Source: Leifsonia psychrotolerans (GTDB taxonomy: Bacteria > Actinomycetota > Actinomycetes > Actinomycetales > Microbacteriaceae). Taken from it: DNA of 64,000 nucleotides. Positions 1-7,460 of this stretch are shown in pieces (position 1 is the stretch's first letter; each line of letters begins with the position of its first letter). The stretch spans positions 620,001 to 684,000 of the forward strand of contig NZ_JACCFM010000001.1 in NCBI RefSeq assembly GCF_013410665.1, in the 5' to 3' direction. The position numbers and the translations under genes were made by a program. Below the pieces are notes generated by a model. The model was not told the DNA's origin. It saw nothing but the letters and a program-made list of their open reading frames with translations, and searched no databases.

Positions 1-1
1 C

Positions 2-304
2 CTCGAGCAATCGCTGATCGAGGGCCTCCGTCCGTCGGAGATCGGCTCGCAGATCTTGATGGACGCCGACCGCCTCGAAGCAGTGATGAATTCGGTGAAG
101 GAGGCTGTTGCGGGCATCGAATCGCGCGGCTTCTCGGCCGTGCTGGTGTGTGCCCCGGCGCTGCGTCCGGCCATGCACCGTCTTGTCTCCGCTCAGGTGA
201 ACGGGCTCCCCGTGCTGTCCTACAACGAGGCGACCGTGGCCACTATCCAGATCGAAACCGTAGGAGTGGTGCGCCGTGAAGACGCGATTTCAGCTGAGAG
301 GTGA
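2..304 (+). CDS. flhA: FlhA, C-terminal fragment (flagellar export gate)
   Basis: This is the last 100 residues of a protein whose start lies outside the window; the frame is open from base 2. The residues GLRPSEIGSQILMDADR and the following PALRPAMHRLV and LPVLSYNEA segments are typical of the cytoplasmic C-terminal domain of FlhA, the membrane export-gate subunit that docks chaperone-substrate complexes in flagellar type III secretion. The next gene starts inside its 3' end with a 29-base overlap, which suggests translational coupling. Downstream flagellar genes support the assignment. The family call is firm; the upstream membrane domain cannot be seen. Confidence 0.85.
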   Translation, partial: LEQSLIEGLRPSEIGSQILMDADRLEAVMNSVKEAVAGIESRGFSAVLVCAPALRPAMHRLVSAQVNGLPVLSYNEATVATIQIETVGVVRREDAISAER

Positions 305-1241
305 CAGCCTGCCTGCGCTGAGAGAGCGCGTGGCTGCTGAACATGGCGCTTCAGCGCGCATCGTCGCTGCAGAACGCATTACGCAGGGCGGTATCGGCGG
401 ATTCCTCGCCAAGCACTTCGTCGAGGTGACGGTTGAGGTAGAGGCCGTCGCAACGCCGACGGTTGGAATGGCCCTGCCGAATCGCGCCGGTATCGCTGCG
501 CTTCTGATCGAAGCCGACGACGCAGAAGACCTGCTGCACGGCACGGGGGTGCCGAAGCCTGTGCTGTCGACGAGCTCAGCCGACTTCGATGCGTTGTACG
601 ACGGGCTGAACGATCTTGTCGGACCCGCGCCGGTCGAACCCGCGCCGCTCGACCCCGCGCCGCTCGCGGCGACTGTCGCCGAGCAGTTAGGCGGCCCAGC
701 AGGCACTGTCGCATCCTCTGCCACGTTCCCCGTCGGGTTTCCGGCGATGCCGCGGCTGCCCGTGCCCGCTCCGATTCCTGCGGTGAAGAACGGCATCGGC
801 GACCTTGTTCTGATCATTGGTCTTCGCACGGACTCGTTGCGGGTCGCGCATTCCCTGGCGGGTCGCGCGGGGCCGGCTGCGGTCTGCGTCGGTGGATCGA
901 TCGTGCTGGATAACGTGCTGGCAGTCACCGATCGACGCACCGCGCTCCGCGCCCGCGCCGAAGCAGTGCGCTCGGAGCGGAGCGGCTTCGTGGCGTACGG
1001 CATCGAGCCTGGCGCCGATTGGGGCGCCGATATCGCCGCGCTCGAGGCCGACCAGGTCTGGGTGGTTGTGGACGCCGGACGAAAACATGAAGACACGCAG
1101 GCGTGGGTGTCGATCGTCGCGGCTTCGGGCGGAATCGATGCTGTCGCTGTGCTCGGCTTGGCCATGACGACGACGCCAGAAACCGTCTCTCAGCTGGGCG
1201 CACCAGTGGCCTGGGCGGACGGGCGTCTCCTCCGCCCTTAA
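276..1241 (+). CDS. FlhF-like protein with degenerate nucleotide-binding domain
   Basis: A 321-residue protein starting at GTG 276 inside the end of flhA. The N-terminus (MKTRFQLRG, then GGIGGFLAKHFVEV at about 38-51) resembles the N-terminal region of FlhF, the SRP-type GTPase that places flagella. A Pro/Ala-rich linker follows at about 117-170. A C-terminal alpha/beta domain begins at about 175. The expected P-loop is replaced by IIGLRTDS (180-187), with no GKT/S, while VVVDAGRK (263-270) sits where FlhF has its DTAGR strand. So the fold seems kept but GTP binding lost. Family recognition is from motif pattern only; it might instead be an unrelated flhA-linked protein. Confidence 0.55.
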   Translation: MKTRFQLRGDSLPALRERVAAEHGASARIVAAERITQGGIGGFLAKHFVEVTVEVEAVATPTVGMALPNRAGIAALLIEADDAEDLLHGTGVPKPVLSTSSADFDALYDGLNDLVGPAPVEPAPLDPAPLAATVAEQLGGPAGTVASSATFPVGFPAMPRLPVPAPIPAVKNGIGDLVLIIGLRTDSLRVAHSLAGRAGPAAVCVGGSIVLDNVLAVTDRRTALRARAEAVRSERSGFVAYGIEPGADWGADIAALEADQVWVVVDAGRKHEDTQAWVSIVAASGGIDAVAVLGLAMTTTPETVSQLGAPVAWADGRLLRP

Positions 1242-1255
1242 CAACCGGGGCCGTC

Positions 1256-1960
1256 GATCGACTCTGATTGACCCCTTCCGTTGATCGAGCCCCCTCCGTT
1301 GATCGACCCCTCCGTTGATCGAGCTCGTCGAGATCCCGCGGGCCTCCCTCGAGTCCGCACCCTTTCGTTGATCGAGCTCGTCGAGATCCCACGGGCCTCC
1401 CTCGAGTCCGCACCCTTTCGTTGATCGAGCTCGTCGAGATCCCGCGGGCCTCCCTCGAGTCCGCACCCTTTCGTTGATCGAGCTCGTCGAGATCCCGCGG
1501 GCCTCCCTCGAGTCCGCACCCTTTCGTTTATCGAGCTCGTCGAGATCCCGCGAGCCTCCCTCGAGACCGGGGAGCGCGGTCTCGACACGCTCGACCCACG
1601 GTCACTGACCGACCTCGCACCCCTTCCGCAGATCCAGCCCGCTCCGCTGATCGAGCCCACACCGCTGATCGAGCCCACACCGTTGATCGAGCCTGTCGAG
1701 ATCCCGCGAGCCACCCTCGAGACCGGGGAGCGCGGTCTCGACACGCTCGACCGACGCTTCGGCGATCGACCCGCACCCCTCTCGTCGCTCGGTCCCTTCC
1801 GTTGATCGATCCCGTCGAGATCCCGCGAGCTTCCCTCGAGACAGGGGAGCGCGGTCTCGACACGCTCGACCGACGCTTCGGCGATCGACCCGCACCCCTC
1901 TCGTCGCTCGGTCCCTTCCGTTGATCGAGCGTGTCGAGATCCCGTGAGCCACCCTCGAGA
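1256..1960. repeat. Intergenic array of 53-bp and 119-bp repeats built on a GTTGATCGAG core
   Basis: The 840 bases between the FlhF-like gene and the DUF222-HNH gene hold no credible gene. A 53-bp unit starting GTTGATCGAGCTCGTCGAG begins at 1314, 1367, 1420, 1473 and 1526, the last diverging after about 41 bases. An 18-bp unit lies at 1644-1661 and 1662-1679. A 119-bp unit begins at 1682 and 1801, with a partial third copy at 1920. Each 119-bp unit carries a hairpin (TCGAGACCG, 7-nt loop, CGGTCTCGA; first copy 1717-1741). Its two ends are imperfect inverted repeats, GATCGAGCGTGTCGAGA against TCTCGACACGCTCGACC. This resembles REP-like palindromic elements common in actinobacterial genomes. Confidence 0.9.
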
Positions 1961-2081
1961 CCATGCCCGCGGTTCCGACCGGTTCAAGTTCTCGATCCCT
2001 CCACAGACACAGCTTCGAGAAGTTATGCACCGATACTGAGAAAAACTCGTAATCATGTTCGTTCTTTGGGAGAATAGAGCT

Positions 2082-3836
2082 ATGTCAATCACCTCCCCAC
2101 CCCCCGTCTCCGCCCCGGAGCCGACACCCGCCCCGGGTGCAGCGGCACCGACCGCGGCCATGGTGCTGGCGGCGGTCGAACAGGCCCGCTCTTCTCTGGC
2201 AGTGCTCGGAACCGTCAGCCCCGACCGGTTCACTGACGACGACCTGCTCGGTGTGCTCGGTGCGTTCGAAGGTGTGGGCCGGCTGGTTGATGCGGGACGG
2301 GTGGCTGTGGCGGCGACGGTCGAGGAACGCTCCGGCCGGTGGCTGGGCCGCGACTCCCTCGCGGCAAAGCGGGGCTGCACCAGTGGCATCGACCTGATCA
2401 CCCGGGTCACCCGCATTTCCGGCCGTGAAGCGAAACGGCGTAGTGCCCTGGGCCTGCGGATGCGCGACACGCAACACGTCGGAACGATCATCCCCGCCTT
2501 GTTCCCCACGGTCGGTGCCGCGGTCGCCGACGGCTCACTGGGGGTGGATGCGGCGGAGGTGATCATGTCCGGTCTGGCCGAGATCTCCCCGCGCGTCGCC
2601 CCCGATGATCTTGCGGCTGCGGAACGCGCTCTGGTGTCTGCGGCGACGGGCACGATTACGGCCGAGAATGAGGGTGAGCCGGGCGCGGGCTTTGCGTTCT
2701 CGGCGGACTCACTGCGGGTGCAGATGTTGCAGTGGCAGGCGGCGCTGGACCCCGACGGGGTGGCGCCGAATGAGACTGAGGTTGAGGCGACGAGCACGAT
2801 CAGTTTCGGCCGCTTCAAAGACGGCATCTACCCGGTGCGGGGCGGGGTGACTCCTGATCTGTACGGAATCATGAACCTCACCTTCGACGCATTCATCGCC
2901 GCCCGCAAAACCCCCGCGTTCCCCACCGCCGCCGAACAAGCCCGCGACCAAGCCCGCGACCAGGCCCGCGACGACCGCGCCGAGCACGACGACCGCGCCG
3001 AGCACGACGACCGTGCCGAGCAGGATCCCCACGAAGGTCCCGACGGACACGAAGGTCCCGACGGACACGAAGGTCCCGACGGACACGACGGTCCCGACGA
3101 GCACGACGAGCACGGCCACGACCGCGAGCACGACTGCGATGAACACGACGACCATCACCATGACCATGACCATGACGACCACGGTCAGGGTGCAGCCTCG
3201 GCCGAGGTGCCTCTTCCCGGGTCGGCCGGGCACGAGTTCGATGACGTCGACACCCGTACCGCCGGTGAGAAGCGGGCCGATATTCTGCGCGGCATGTTCA
3301 CCCAGCTGGCCCAGGCCGATAACACGCCCAGCATTGGTGGTGCACCGCCGACGGTGGTGGTGCATGTGAACGTGAACGATATTGAATCCGGGCGCGGTGT
3401 CGGCTGGATCGACGGCGTCGACGCCCCCATCTCGCTTCGCACGGTGGATCAGATGATGTGTGCCGGAGGCACCCAAACGGTTCTCTTCGGTCCGAACGGT
3501 GAGGTTCTGACGCTGACCGATCCGCAACGACTGTTCAACCGTGCCCAACGCCGGGCGATCCTCGCCCGCGACGGTGGCTGCGGCGTTCCCGGCTGCGATG
3601 CCCCCGCACAGTGGCTCGAGTTTCATCACGTGATCCCCTGGAGCAAAGGCGGCACCACCGAAGTCGACAATGGTGTGGCGTTGTGTTGGCGACATCATCA
3701 CACCATCGAAACGTCCGGCTGGGAGATCCTCATGGTCAACGGCCGACCGCAAGTGAAGGCCCCGGCCTGGATCGACCCGACCCGCACCTGGCGCGACGCC
3801 AACCGCCACCGCACCGACACCCACCGCCGCAACTGA
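2082..3836 (+). CDS. DUF222 / HNH endonuclease (13E12 repeat family)
   Basis: A 584-residue protein. ATG 2082 is chosen over the in-frame ATG 2055 because GGGAG sits about 10 bases before it. The N-terminal two thirds match the pattern of the actinobacterial DUF222 domain. Residues about 297-370 are an insertion of 18-bp DNA repeats encoding Asp/Glu/His-rich sequence (DRAEHD, then EGPDGH, ending in His-Asp runs). The C-terminus is an HNH nuclease: RAQRRAILARDGGC, then EFHHVIPWSKGG with His515-His516, Asn530 and a His triplet at 538-540, plus Cys pairs likely to bind zinc. Biological role is unknown for most family members. It interrupts the flagellar genes and is flanked by repeats on both sides. 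Confidence 0.88.
   Translation: MSITSPPPVSAPEPTPAPGAAAPTAAMVLAAVEQARSSLAVLGTVSPDRFTDDDLLGVLGAFEGVGRLVDAGRVAVAATVEERSGRWLGRDSLAAKRGCTSGIDLITRVTRISGREAKRRSALGLRMRDTQHVGTIIPALFPTVGAAVADGSLGVDAAEVIMSGLAEISPRVAPDDLAAAERALVSAATGTITAENEGEPGAGFAFSADSLRVQMLQWQAALDPDGVAPNETEVEATSTISFGRFKDGIYPVRGGVTPDLYGIMNLTFDAFIAARKTPAFPTAAEQARDQARDQARDDRAEHDDRAEHDDRAEQDPHEGPDGHEGPDGHEGPDGHDGPDEHDEHGHDREHDCDEHDDHHHDHDHDDHGQGAASAEVPLPGSAGHEFDDVDTRTAGEKRADILRGMFTQLAQADNTPSIGGAPPTVVVHVNVNDIESGRGVGWIDGVDAPISLRTVDQMMCAGGTQTVLFGPNGEVLTLTDPQRLFNRAQRRAILARDGGCGVPGCDAPAQWLEFHHVIPWSKGGTTEVDNGVALCWRHHHTIETSGWEILMVNGRPQVKAPAWIDPTRTWRDANRHRTDTHRRN
2970..3086 (+). repeat. 18-bp in-frame tandem repeats inside the HNH gene
   Basis: Two families of 18-bp repeats lie in the coding region. 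GACGACCGCGCCGAGCAC occurs at 2970-2987, 2988-3005 and 3006-3023 (last copy slightly changed). GAAGGTCCCGACGGACAC occurs at 3033-3050, 3051-3068 and 3069-3086. Because 18 is a multiple of three, unit gain or loss keeps the frame, so this linker is expected to vary in length between strains. Confidence 0.9.
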
Positions 3837-3842
3837 TGCGCC

Positions 3843-3922
3843 GCGACTGAACCCGGCGCGACTGAACTCGGCGCGACTGAACTCGGCGCGACTGAACCCG
3901 GCGCGACTGAACCTGCCGCGAC
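3843..3922. repeat. 15-bp tandem repeat, five copies, between convergent genes
   Basis: GCGACTGAACCCGGC-type units lie head to tail at 3843, 3858, 3873, 3888 and 3903, with a partial sixth, starting seven bases after the HNH stop codon. They fill most of the 117-base gap to the end of fliW, which comes from the other strand. No hairpin with a T tract is seen here. Confidence 0.9.
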
Positions 3923-3953
3923 AAACCTGTCGCCGTCAGACGAAGCCAGCCGA

Positions 3954-4358
3954 CTAGACCGCAGTAAGCTCACTCAGCGGTACGCGCAACGGCCACGCAG
4001 CATCATCCAGTATGACCTGGGCGGACTGTCCGTTCGCGCGATTCACGACGATCGGTGCCATCAGATTCACCGAAGTCTCGTCGGCACCCGGGTTGACGAC
4101 AACGAACAACCAGGCGTCTTCTGCACGTGTCAGCGCGATGAGTGCGCACTGCTCTTCGGAGAGAACCGGCTGATATGCCGTTGCGTGAACCGATGCGTCG
4201 AGCAGGAACAAACGTGTCTGTTCGGCGACGTCCGGGCGCAATGAATAGAGTCCAATGCTTCCTGCGACCGGGGTCAAAGTGTAATCGCGCACCGGCTCCA
4301 GGCCGAAGGGGGAGGCGACGAAACGCAGAGCGGTGTTCTCGGGAATCGATTCATTCAT
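3954..4358 (-). CDS. fliW: FliW flagellar assembly factor / CsrA antagonist
   Basis: A 134-residue protein matching FliW along its length. Visible are the segments ALRFVASPFGLEPV, ECALIALTRAEDAWLF-type strands and the hallmark NLMAPIVVNRANGQSAQV near the C-terminus. In Bacillus subtilis FliW binds either flagellin or CsrA, releasing CsrA to repress flagellin translation when flagellin builds up. Its start overlaps the flgL stop by four bases (ATGA), so it is the last gene of a flgN-flgK-flgL-fliW operon. Its expected partner csrA lies in this window at 8304 on the opposite strand. Confidence 0.9.
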   Translation of the reverse strand: MNESIPENTALRFVASPFGLEPVRDYTLTPVAGSIGLYSLRPDVAEQTRLFLLDASVHATAYQPVLSEEQCALIALTRAEDAWLFVVVNPGADETSVNLMAPIVVNRANGQSAQVILDDAAWPLRVPLSELTAV

Positions 4359-5236
4359 CGGATGAAGTCCATCAGAGTTTGCTGGAGCGTTCGGGCGGTT
4401 ACTGAGAGCGCGGCCTTGTAGGTGACTTCCTGCAATGAGAGCTCCAGAACAATCTTCTCCAGAACCACATCCTCAATGCCGGAGCGCTGAGCCTCAAGCT
4501 CGACAGAGCGACTCAGGTTGGTCTCCTGGGCGTCGAACACCATCGATTGGCGCGCACCGACCGTTGCCAGGGCAGAGAGAACTGAATCACGGCGAGTATC
4601 GAGAACGGCGAGGTGTGAGCTCACATTGACGCCGCTCCGCAAGTCCGCGACGATCGCATCGAGCTCGGCGAACATCGATTGTGTGCCCGTTCCGAAGGCT
4701 GCCGCACCGTCGACGTCGACGCGCACCGTCGTGCCGTCACCGATCCGACGATCAACTGAACCCAAACCGCCCGAATACGAATAGTCCGCGGCGAAGGCAG
4801 CCTCGGCATCCGAGGTGCCGGCAAACACGTTGCGACCCAAATAGTTGGTGTTGGCCTGAGCGCGGAGAGCGTCGCGGATCGTGACCAGCTCTGCGGCGAT
4901 GCCCTCTTTCGCCTCGATCGACAGCGCACCATCGTTGGCACCCTGAACCGTTAAATCTCTGGCCTTTCTCAGAAGCTCGGAGACCCCGGTGAGCGCTGAG
5001 TCGGCCGCGGTGAGCCAGCCATTGCCATCGTTCACGTTACGGGCATACTGATCGTTTGACTTGATGGCCGAGCGCACCCGGAGGGCGTCTGCGGTTCCAG
5101 CCGGATCATCAGAGGGTACGCCGATCGCTTTACGGGAAGAGGCCTGGTTCTGGAGCCGGGCGAGTTCTGATGAAGCGGTCTGCAGGTTGCGCAGGGACGC
5201 ATTCATCATTGTTGATGAGGTGACTCGCGTGATCAC
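4355..5236 (-). CDS. flgL: FlgL, hook-filament junction protein (HAP3)
   Basis: A 293-residue flagellin-family protein. The conserved N-terminal coiled coil is visible (MMNASLRNLQTASSEL, then ASSRKAIGVPSDDPAG at about residues 33-48), as is the flagellin-like C-terminal helix (EIVLELSLQEVTYKAAL-type). It joins hook-associated protein FlgK to the filament. The gene begins three bases after the flgK stop and overlaps fliW. Length is near the family norm. The filament subunit gene itself is not in the window. Confidence 0.9.
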   Translation of the reverse strand: MITRVTSSTMMNASLRNLQTASSELARLQNQASSRKAIGVPSDDPAGTADALRVRSAIKSNDQYARNVNDGNGWLTAADSALTGVSELLRKARDLTVQGANDGALSIEAKEGIAAELVTIRDALRAQANTNYLGRNVFAGTSDAEAAFAADYSYSGGLGSVDRRIGDGTTVRVDVDGAAAFGTGTQSMFAELDAIVADLRSGVNVSSHLAVLDTRRDSVLSALATVGARQSMVFDAQETNLSRSVELEAQRSGIEDVVLEKIVLELSLQEVTYKAALSVTARTLQQTLMDFIR

Positions 5237-5239
5237 GGG

Positions 5240-6658
5240 TTAACGACCAACCAATCCGGTTTTGTTGATGAGCGTGTCGAGCATTTCATCCACTGCGGTG
5301 AAGACGCGGGCAGAGGCCTGATACGCCGTCTGGCTCATCAGAAGGTTGACGTTCTCTTCGTCGATGTCGACCGACGCACTCGAGAGCTGTGCTGCTGCTG
5401 CGCCCGCCGCGGCCAGGTCGGCCAAAGCCGATTGCTGCAGCGAGCTTTTCGTGGTGACGGCAACCTGGCTGACGAAAGTTGACCAGTGGGCATCGGGTGA
5501 AATGTTCCCGTGTCGCAGCTGGGCGATCGCATCGGCGATCGAACCGTCGAGGGCGCCGGCGCCGGGGGCAGCGGCTGCAATGTCAGCGACCGACTGAGCG
5601 ACGACGCTGAGGCCGAGCGCGGCGGGCTTCGTGGCGTCAACGGCAAAGAAATCGAGGCCTGTTACGCCGGCCGTCGTGAAGCCGGCGCTGTGCACCGCAT
5701 TCACCTGGGACGACAGGGCGGTCGCCAGCGCGTTGTATGACGCTGCGGCCTCCGCCAGTGCGCCCCCCGTGCCTGTTGCGTTGGCCGGTGCGAGAAGAGA
5801 CAGCGACCCCGCAAGCTCTCCACTCGTCAATCCGACCGGCCGACCCGGGTTCTTCGCCCATTCGAAGGTGAGCGCCCCGCCATCCATCGCGTAGGTGCCG
5901 CTGAGCTTGACCGGGTTGACCGTGGAGCCGGAGACGATCGGGTTGCCGCCGATCAGAACCTCGACAGTGCCATCCGGGCGTTCGTTGACAGTGCCGCCGG
6001 CGATCTGCGCGATCTGGGCGGTGTACTGGCTGCGCTGGTCGAGTAGTTCGTTGACCGAACCGCCGGCTGCCCGCGTGTCGCGGATCAGCACATTCAGCGC
6101 GGCAACCTGTGAGGCCGCGAAGTTCAGATCATTGGCCTGACCTTCTGCAGATGAGCGCGTCGCATTCCACTGCGCGGCGACCGCGGAGTAGCCTGCGGCG
6201 ATCTGGGAGACGAGCACGCCGGCTTCCTCGATGACCACGGCACCTGCAGCGGCATCACCGGCATTGTTGGTGAGGTCGCCCCAGGATCCCCAGAAGTCGC
6301 CCAATTGCGCCGAAATACCGTTCTTTCCTGGCTCGTTCAATGAACTTTCGAGTGTTGACAGTGCGGAGGCACGAACGCCGTTGTAGCCGGCGGCGGCAAA
6401 TGAGGTGCGCACGCGGGCATCAAGGAACGCGTCGCCGAGACGAGCGATTCCGGTGACAGTGACGCCCTGCCCCGGCGTGGCAAGACGGGTCGTGAGTCGG
6501 CCGGACGCTGTAAGCGCCTGGGCGGCCTCGAGGCTGACACGCTGGCGGGTGTAGCCGGCAGTTTTCGCGTTGGCAATGTTCTGCCCAGCGACCTCAATCC
6601 CGGTTCGTGCCGCGGTCAGTCCGGTGAAGGCGGTGTTCAATCCGCTGAAGGTACTCAT
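5240..6658 (-). CDS. flgK: FlgK, hook-associated protein 1
   Basis: A 472-residue protein. It starts MSTFSGLNTAFTGLTAA and carries GQNIANAKTAGYTRQR at about 28-43, the rod/hook signature of FlgK, where the usual form is NIANANTPGYSRQ. The C-terminus contains NLLMSQTAYQASARVFTAV and DEMLDTLINKTG, the matching FlgK end helix. The central region is Ala/Gly-rich and variable. It overlaps the upstream flgN by one base and is followed three bases later by flgL. It caps the hook so that FlgL and filament can assemble. Confidence 0.93.
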   Translation of the reverse strand: MSTFSGLNTAFTGLTAARTGIEVAGQNIANAKTAGYTRQRVSLEAAQALTASGRLTTRLATPGQGVTVTGIARLGDAFLDARVRTSFAAAGYNGVRASALSTLESSLNEPGKNGISAQLGDFWGSWGDLTNNAGDAAAGAVVIEEAGVLVSQIAAGYSAVAAQWNATRSSAEGQANDLNFAASQVAALNVLIRDTRAAGGSVNELLDQRSQYTAQIAQIAGGTVNERPDGTVEVLIGGNPIVSGSTVNPVKLSGTYAMDGGALTFEWAKNPGRPVGLTSGELAGSLSLLAPANATGTGGALAEAAASYNALATALSSQVNAVHSAGFTTAGVTGLDFFAVDATKPAALGLSVVAQSVADIAAAAPGAGALDGSIADAIAQLRHGNISPDAHWSTFVSQVAVTTKSSLQQSALADLAAAGAAAAQLSSASVDIDEENVNLLMSQTAYQASARVFTAVDEMLDTLINKTGLVGR

Positions 6659-7143
6659 TAGATGTCCTTGTCAACGAGGCGTGAAGTCATGTCGTGTGAG
6701 GCGGAGTTGCCGTGGGCGTCGTACGTGCTTGCCGAGAGATGGGCGCTAGCCAATGTCTCTTGGGTCGAACGGGACGCGGCACGCAGAAGCTGTTCGTTCG
6801 AGTCACGGAGCTCGCGGATCTGGTTTGCCAGCTGTTGGAGACCGGTGAGGTGACCGTCGAGAAGCTCTGACCATATCTCGGAGGGTGCCGCGGCAACGAG
6901 CTCGCGCAGTGTCGCATCCTCGCAGGTTGCCCACTCGCGGGCTATCGCAGCGACTTCGACGGTGCGAGCGAGTCCGAGAGAGCGAAGGCGCGTTGTGACC
7001 TGCTCGATCTCCTCAGAGGCGCGACCGATCCATCGGGTTTTGCCGCTCGTGAGAAGCAATCGCTCGACCTCAAGTTTGTAGACGAGGAGCTCTAAGAGCT
7101 CGCGTTCTTTCCACAGCAGCGCAGAAAGCTCATGAATGCTCAT
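6658..7143 (-). CDS. flgN: FlgN-like export chaperone for FlgK/FlgL
   Basis: A 161-residue, largely helical protein (MSIHELSALLWKERELLELL, then a long charged helix with KLEVERLLL). FlgN proteins chaperone the hook-associated proteins to the export gate. Position directly before flgK with a one-base overlap is the usual place for flgN, and the sequence pattern fits the FlgN family, which is poorly conserved. AAGGAG lies seven bases before the ATG. It is the first gene of the minus-strand flgN-flgK-flgL-fliW unit. Confidence 0.75.
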   Translation of the reverse strand: MSIHELSALLWKERELLELLVYKLEVERLLLTSGKTRWIGRASEEIEQVTTRLRSLGLARTVEVAAIAREWATCEDATLRELVAAAPSEIWSELLDGHLTGLQQLANQIRELRDSNEQLLRAASRSTQETLASAHLSASTYDAHGNSASHDMTSRLVDKDI

Positions 7144-7460
7144 CGATCATCTCCTTCGCGCCGAACCAGACGGGCCACTACGGGTGGGTTGGCACCTGGT
7201 GGTGTGCCTGACATAGAGCACTATCGGACGAAAGTGTACAGAGGTTAGTCACGACACCAGTTTTATCGTCCCTGTGGGTGTCCTCCAAAGATGGGACGCT
7301 GTCTGCCCTTAAAGGGGGGTCAAAAATGGCAGCTTTACGCCCCACCGCTTGTAAGTTTGAAACATAACTACTCAGTGGTTTCACAGCAGCGAAAACTTGT
7401 GCACGTTTACGTCGATTTGGCAATGTGTGGGGGATTCCACAAATCTTTTCAAGGGGTCGC
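7144..7460. other. Divergent intergenic region between flgN and the sigma factor gene
   Basis: This 317-base region separates the minus-strand flgN operon from the plus-strand sigma factor gene and is clearly richer in A and T than the genes beside it, consistent with back-to-back promoters. It contains the flgN ribosome site (AAGGAG on the minus strand), a candidate FliA-type promoter for flgN at 7221-7247 and an imperfect TGTGG/CCACA hairpin just before the sigma factor ribosome site. No convincing protein is encoded. Confidence 0.7.
7221..7247 (-). promoter_or_regulatory. Candidate FliA/WhiG-type promoter of the flgN operon
   Basis: Read on the minus strand this is TAAC, 15 bases, TCCGATAG. 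The general flagellar sigma consensus is TAAA, 15 bases, GCCGATAA, so 9 of 12 positions match with the right spacing. It lies about 80 bases upstream of the flgN start and points towards it. The assignment is inference from one site; transcript mapping would decide it. Confidence 0.4.

Noticed and set aside
1314..1566. Possible CRISPR array
   Set aside because: Units are directly joined with no unique spacers, and no cas genes are in the window.
1238..2827. 529-residue minus-strand open frame across the repeat array
   Set aside because: It has no stops because the repeats and the opposite-strand HNH gene are GC-rich. The 53-bp unit shifts frame each time and all three minus frames are open there; no ribosome site or family match is seen.
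2709..3824. 371-residue minus-strand frame opposite the HNH gene
   Set aside because: It mirrors the low-complexity repeat region and the DUF222 coding frame; the plus-strand protein has clear domains.
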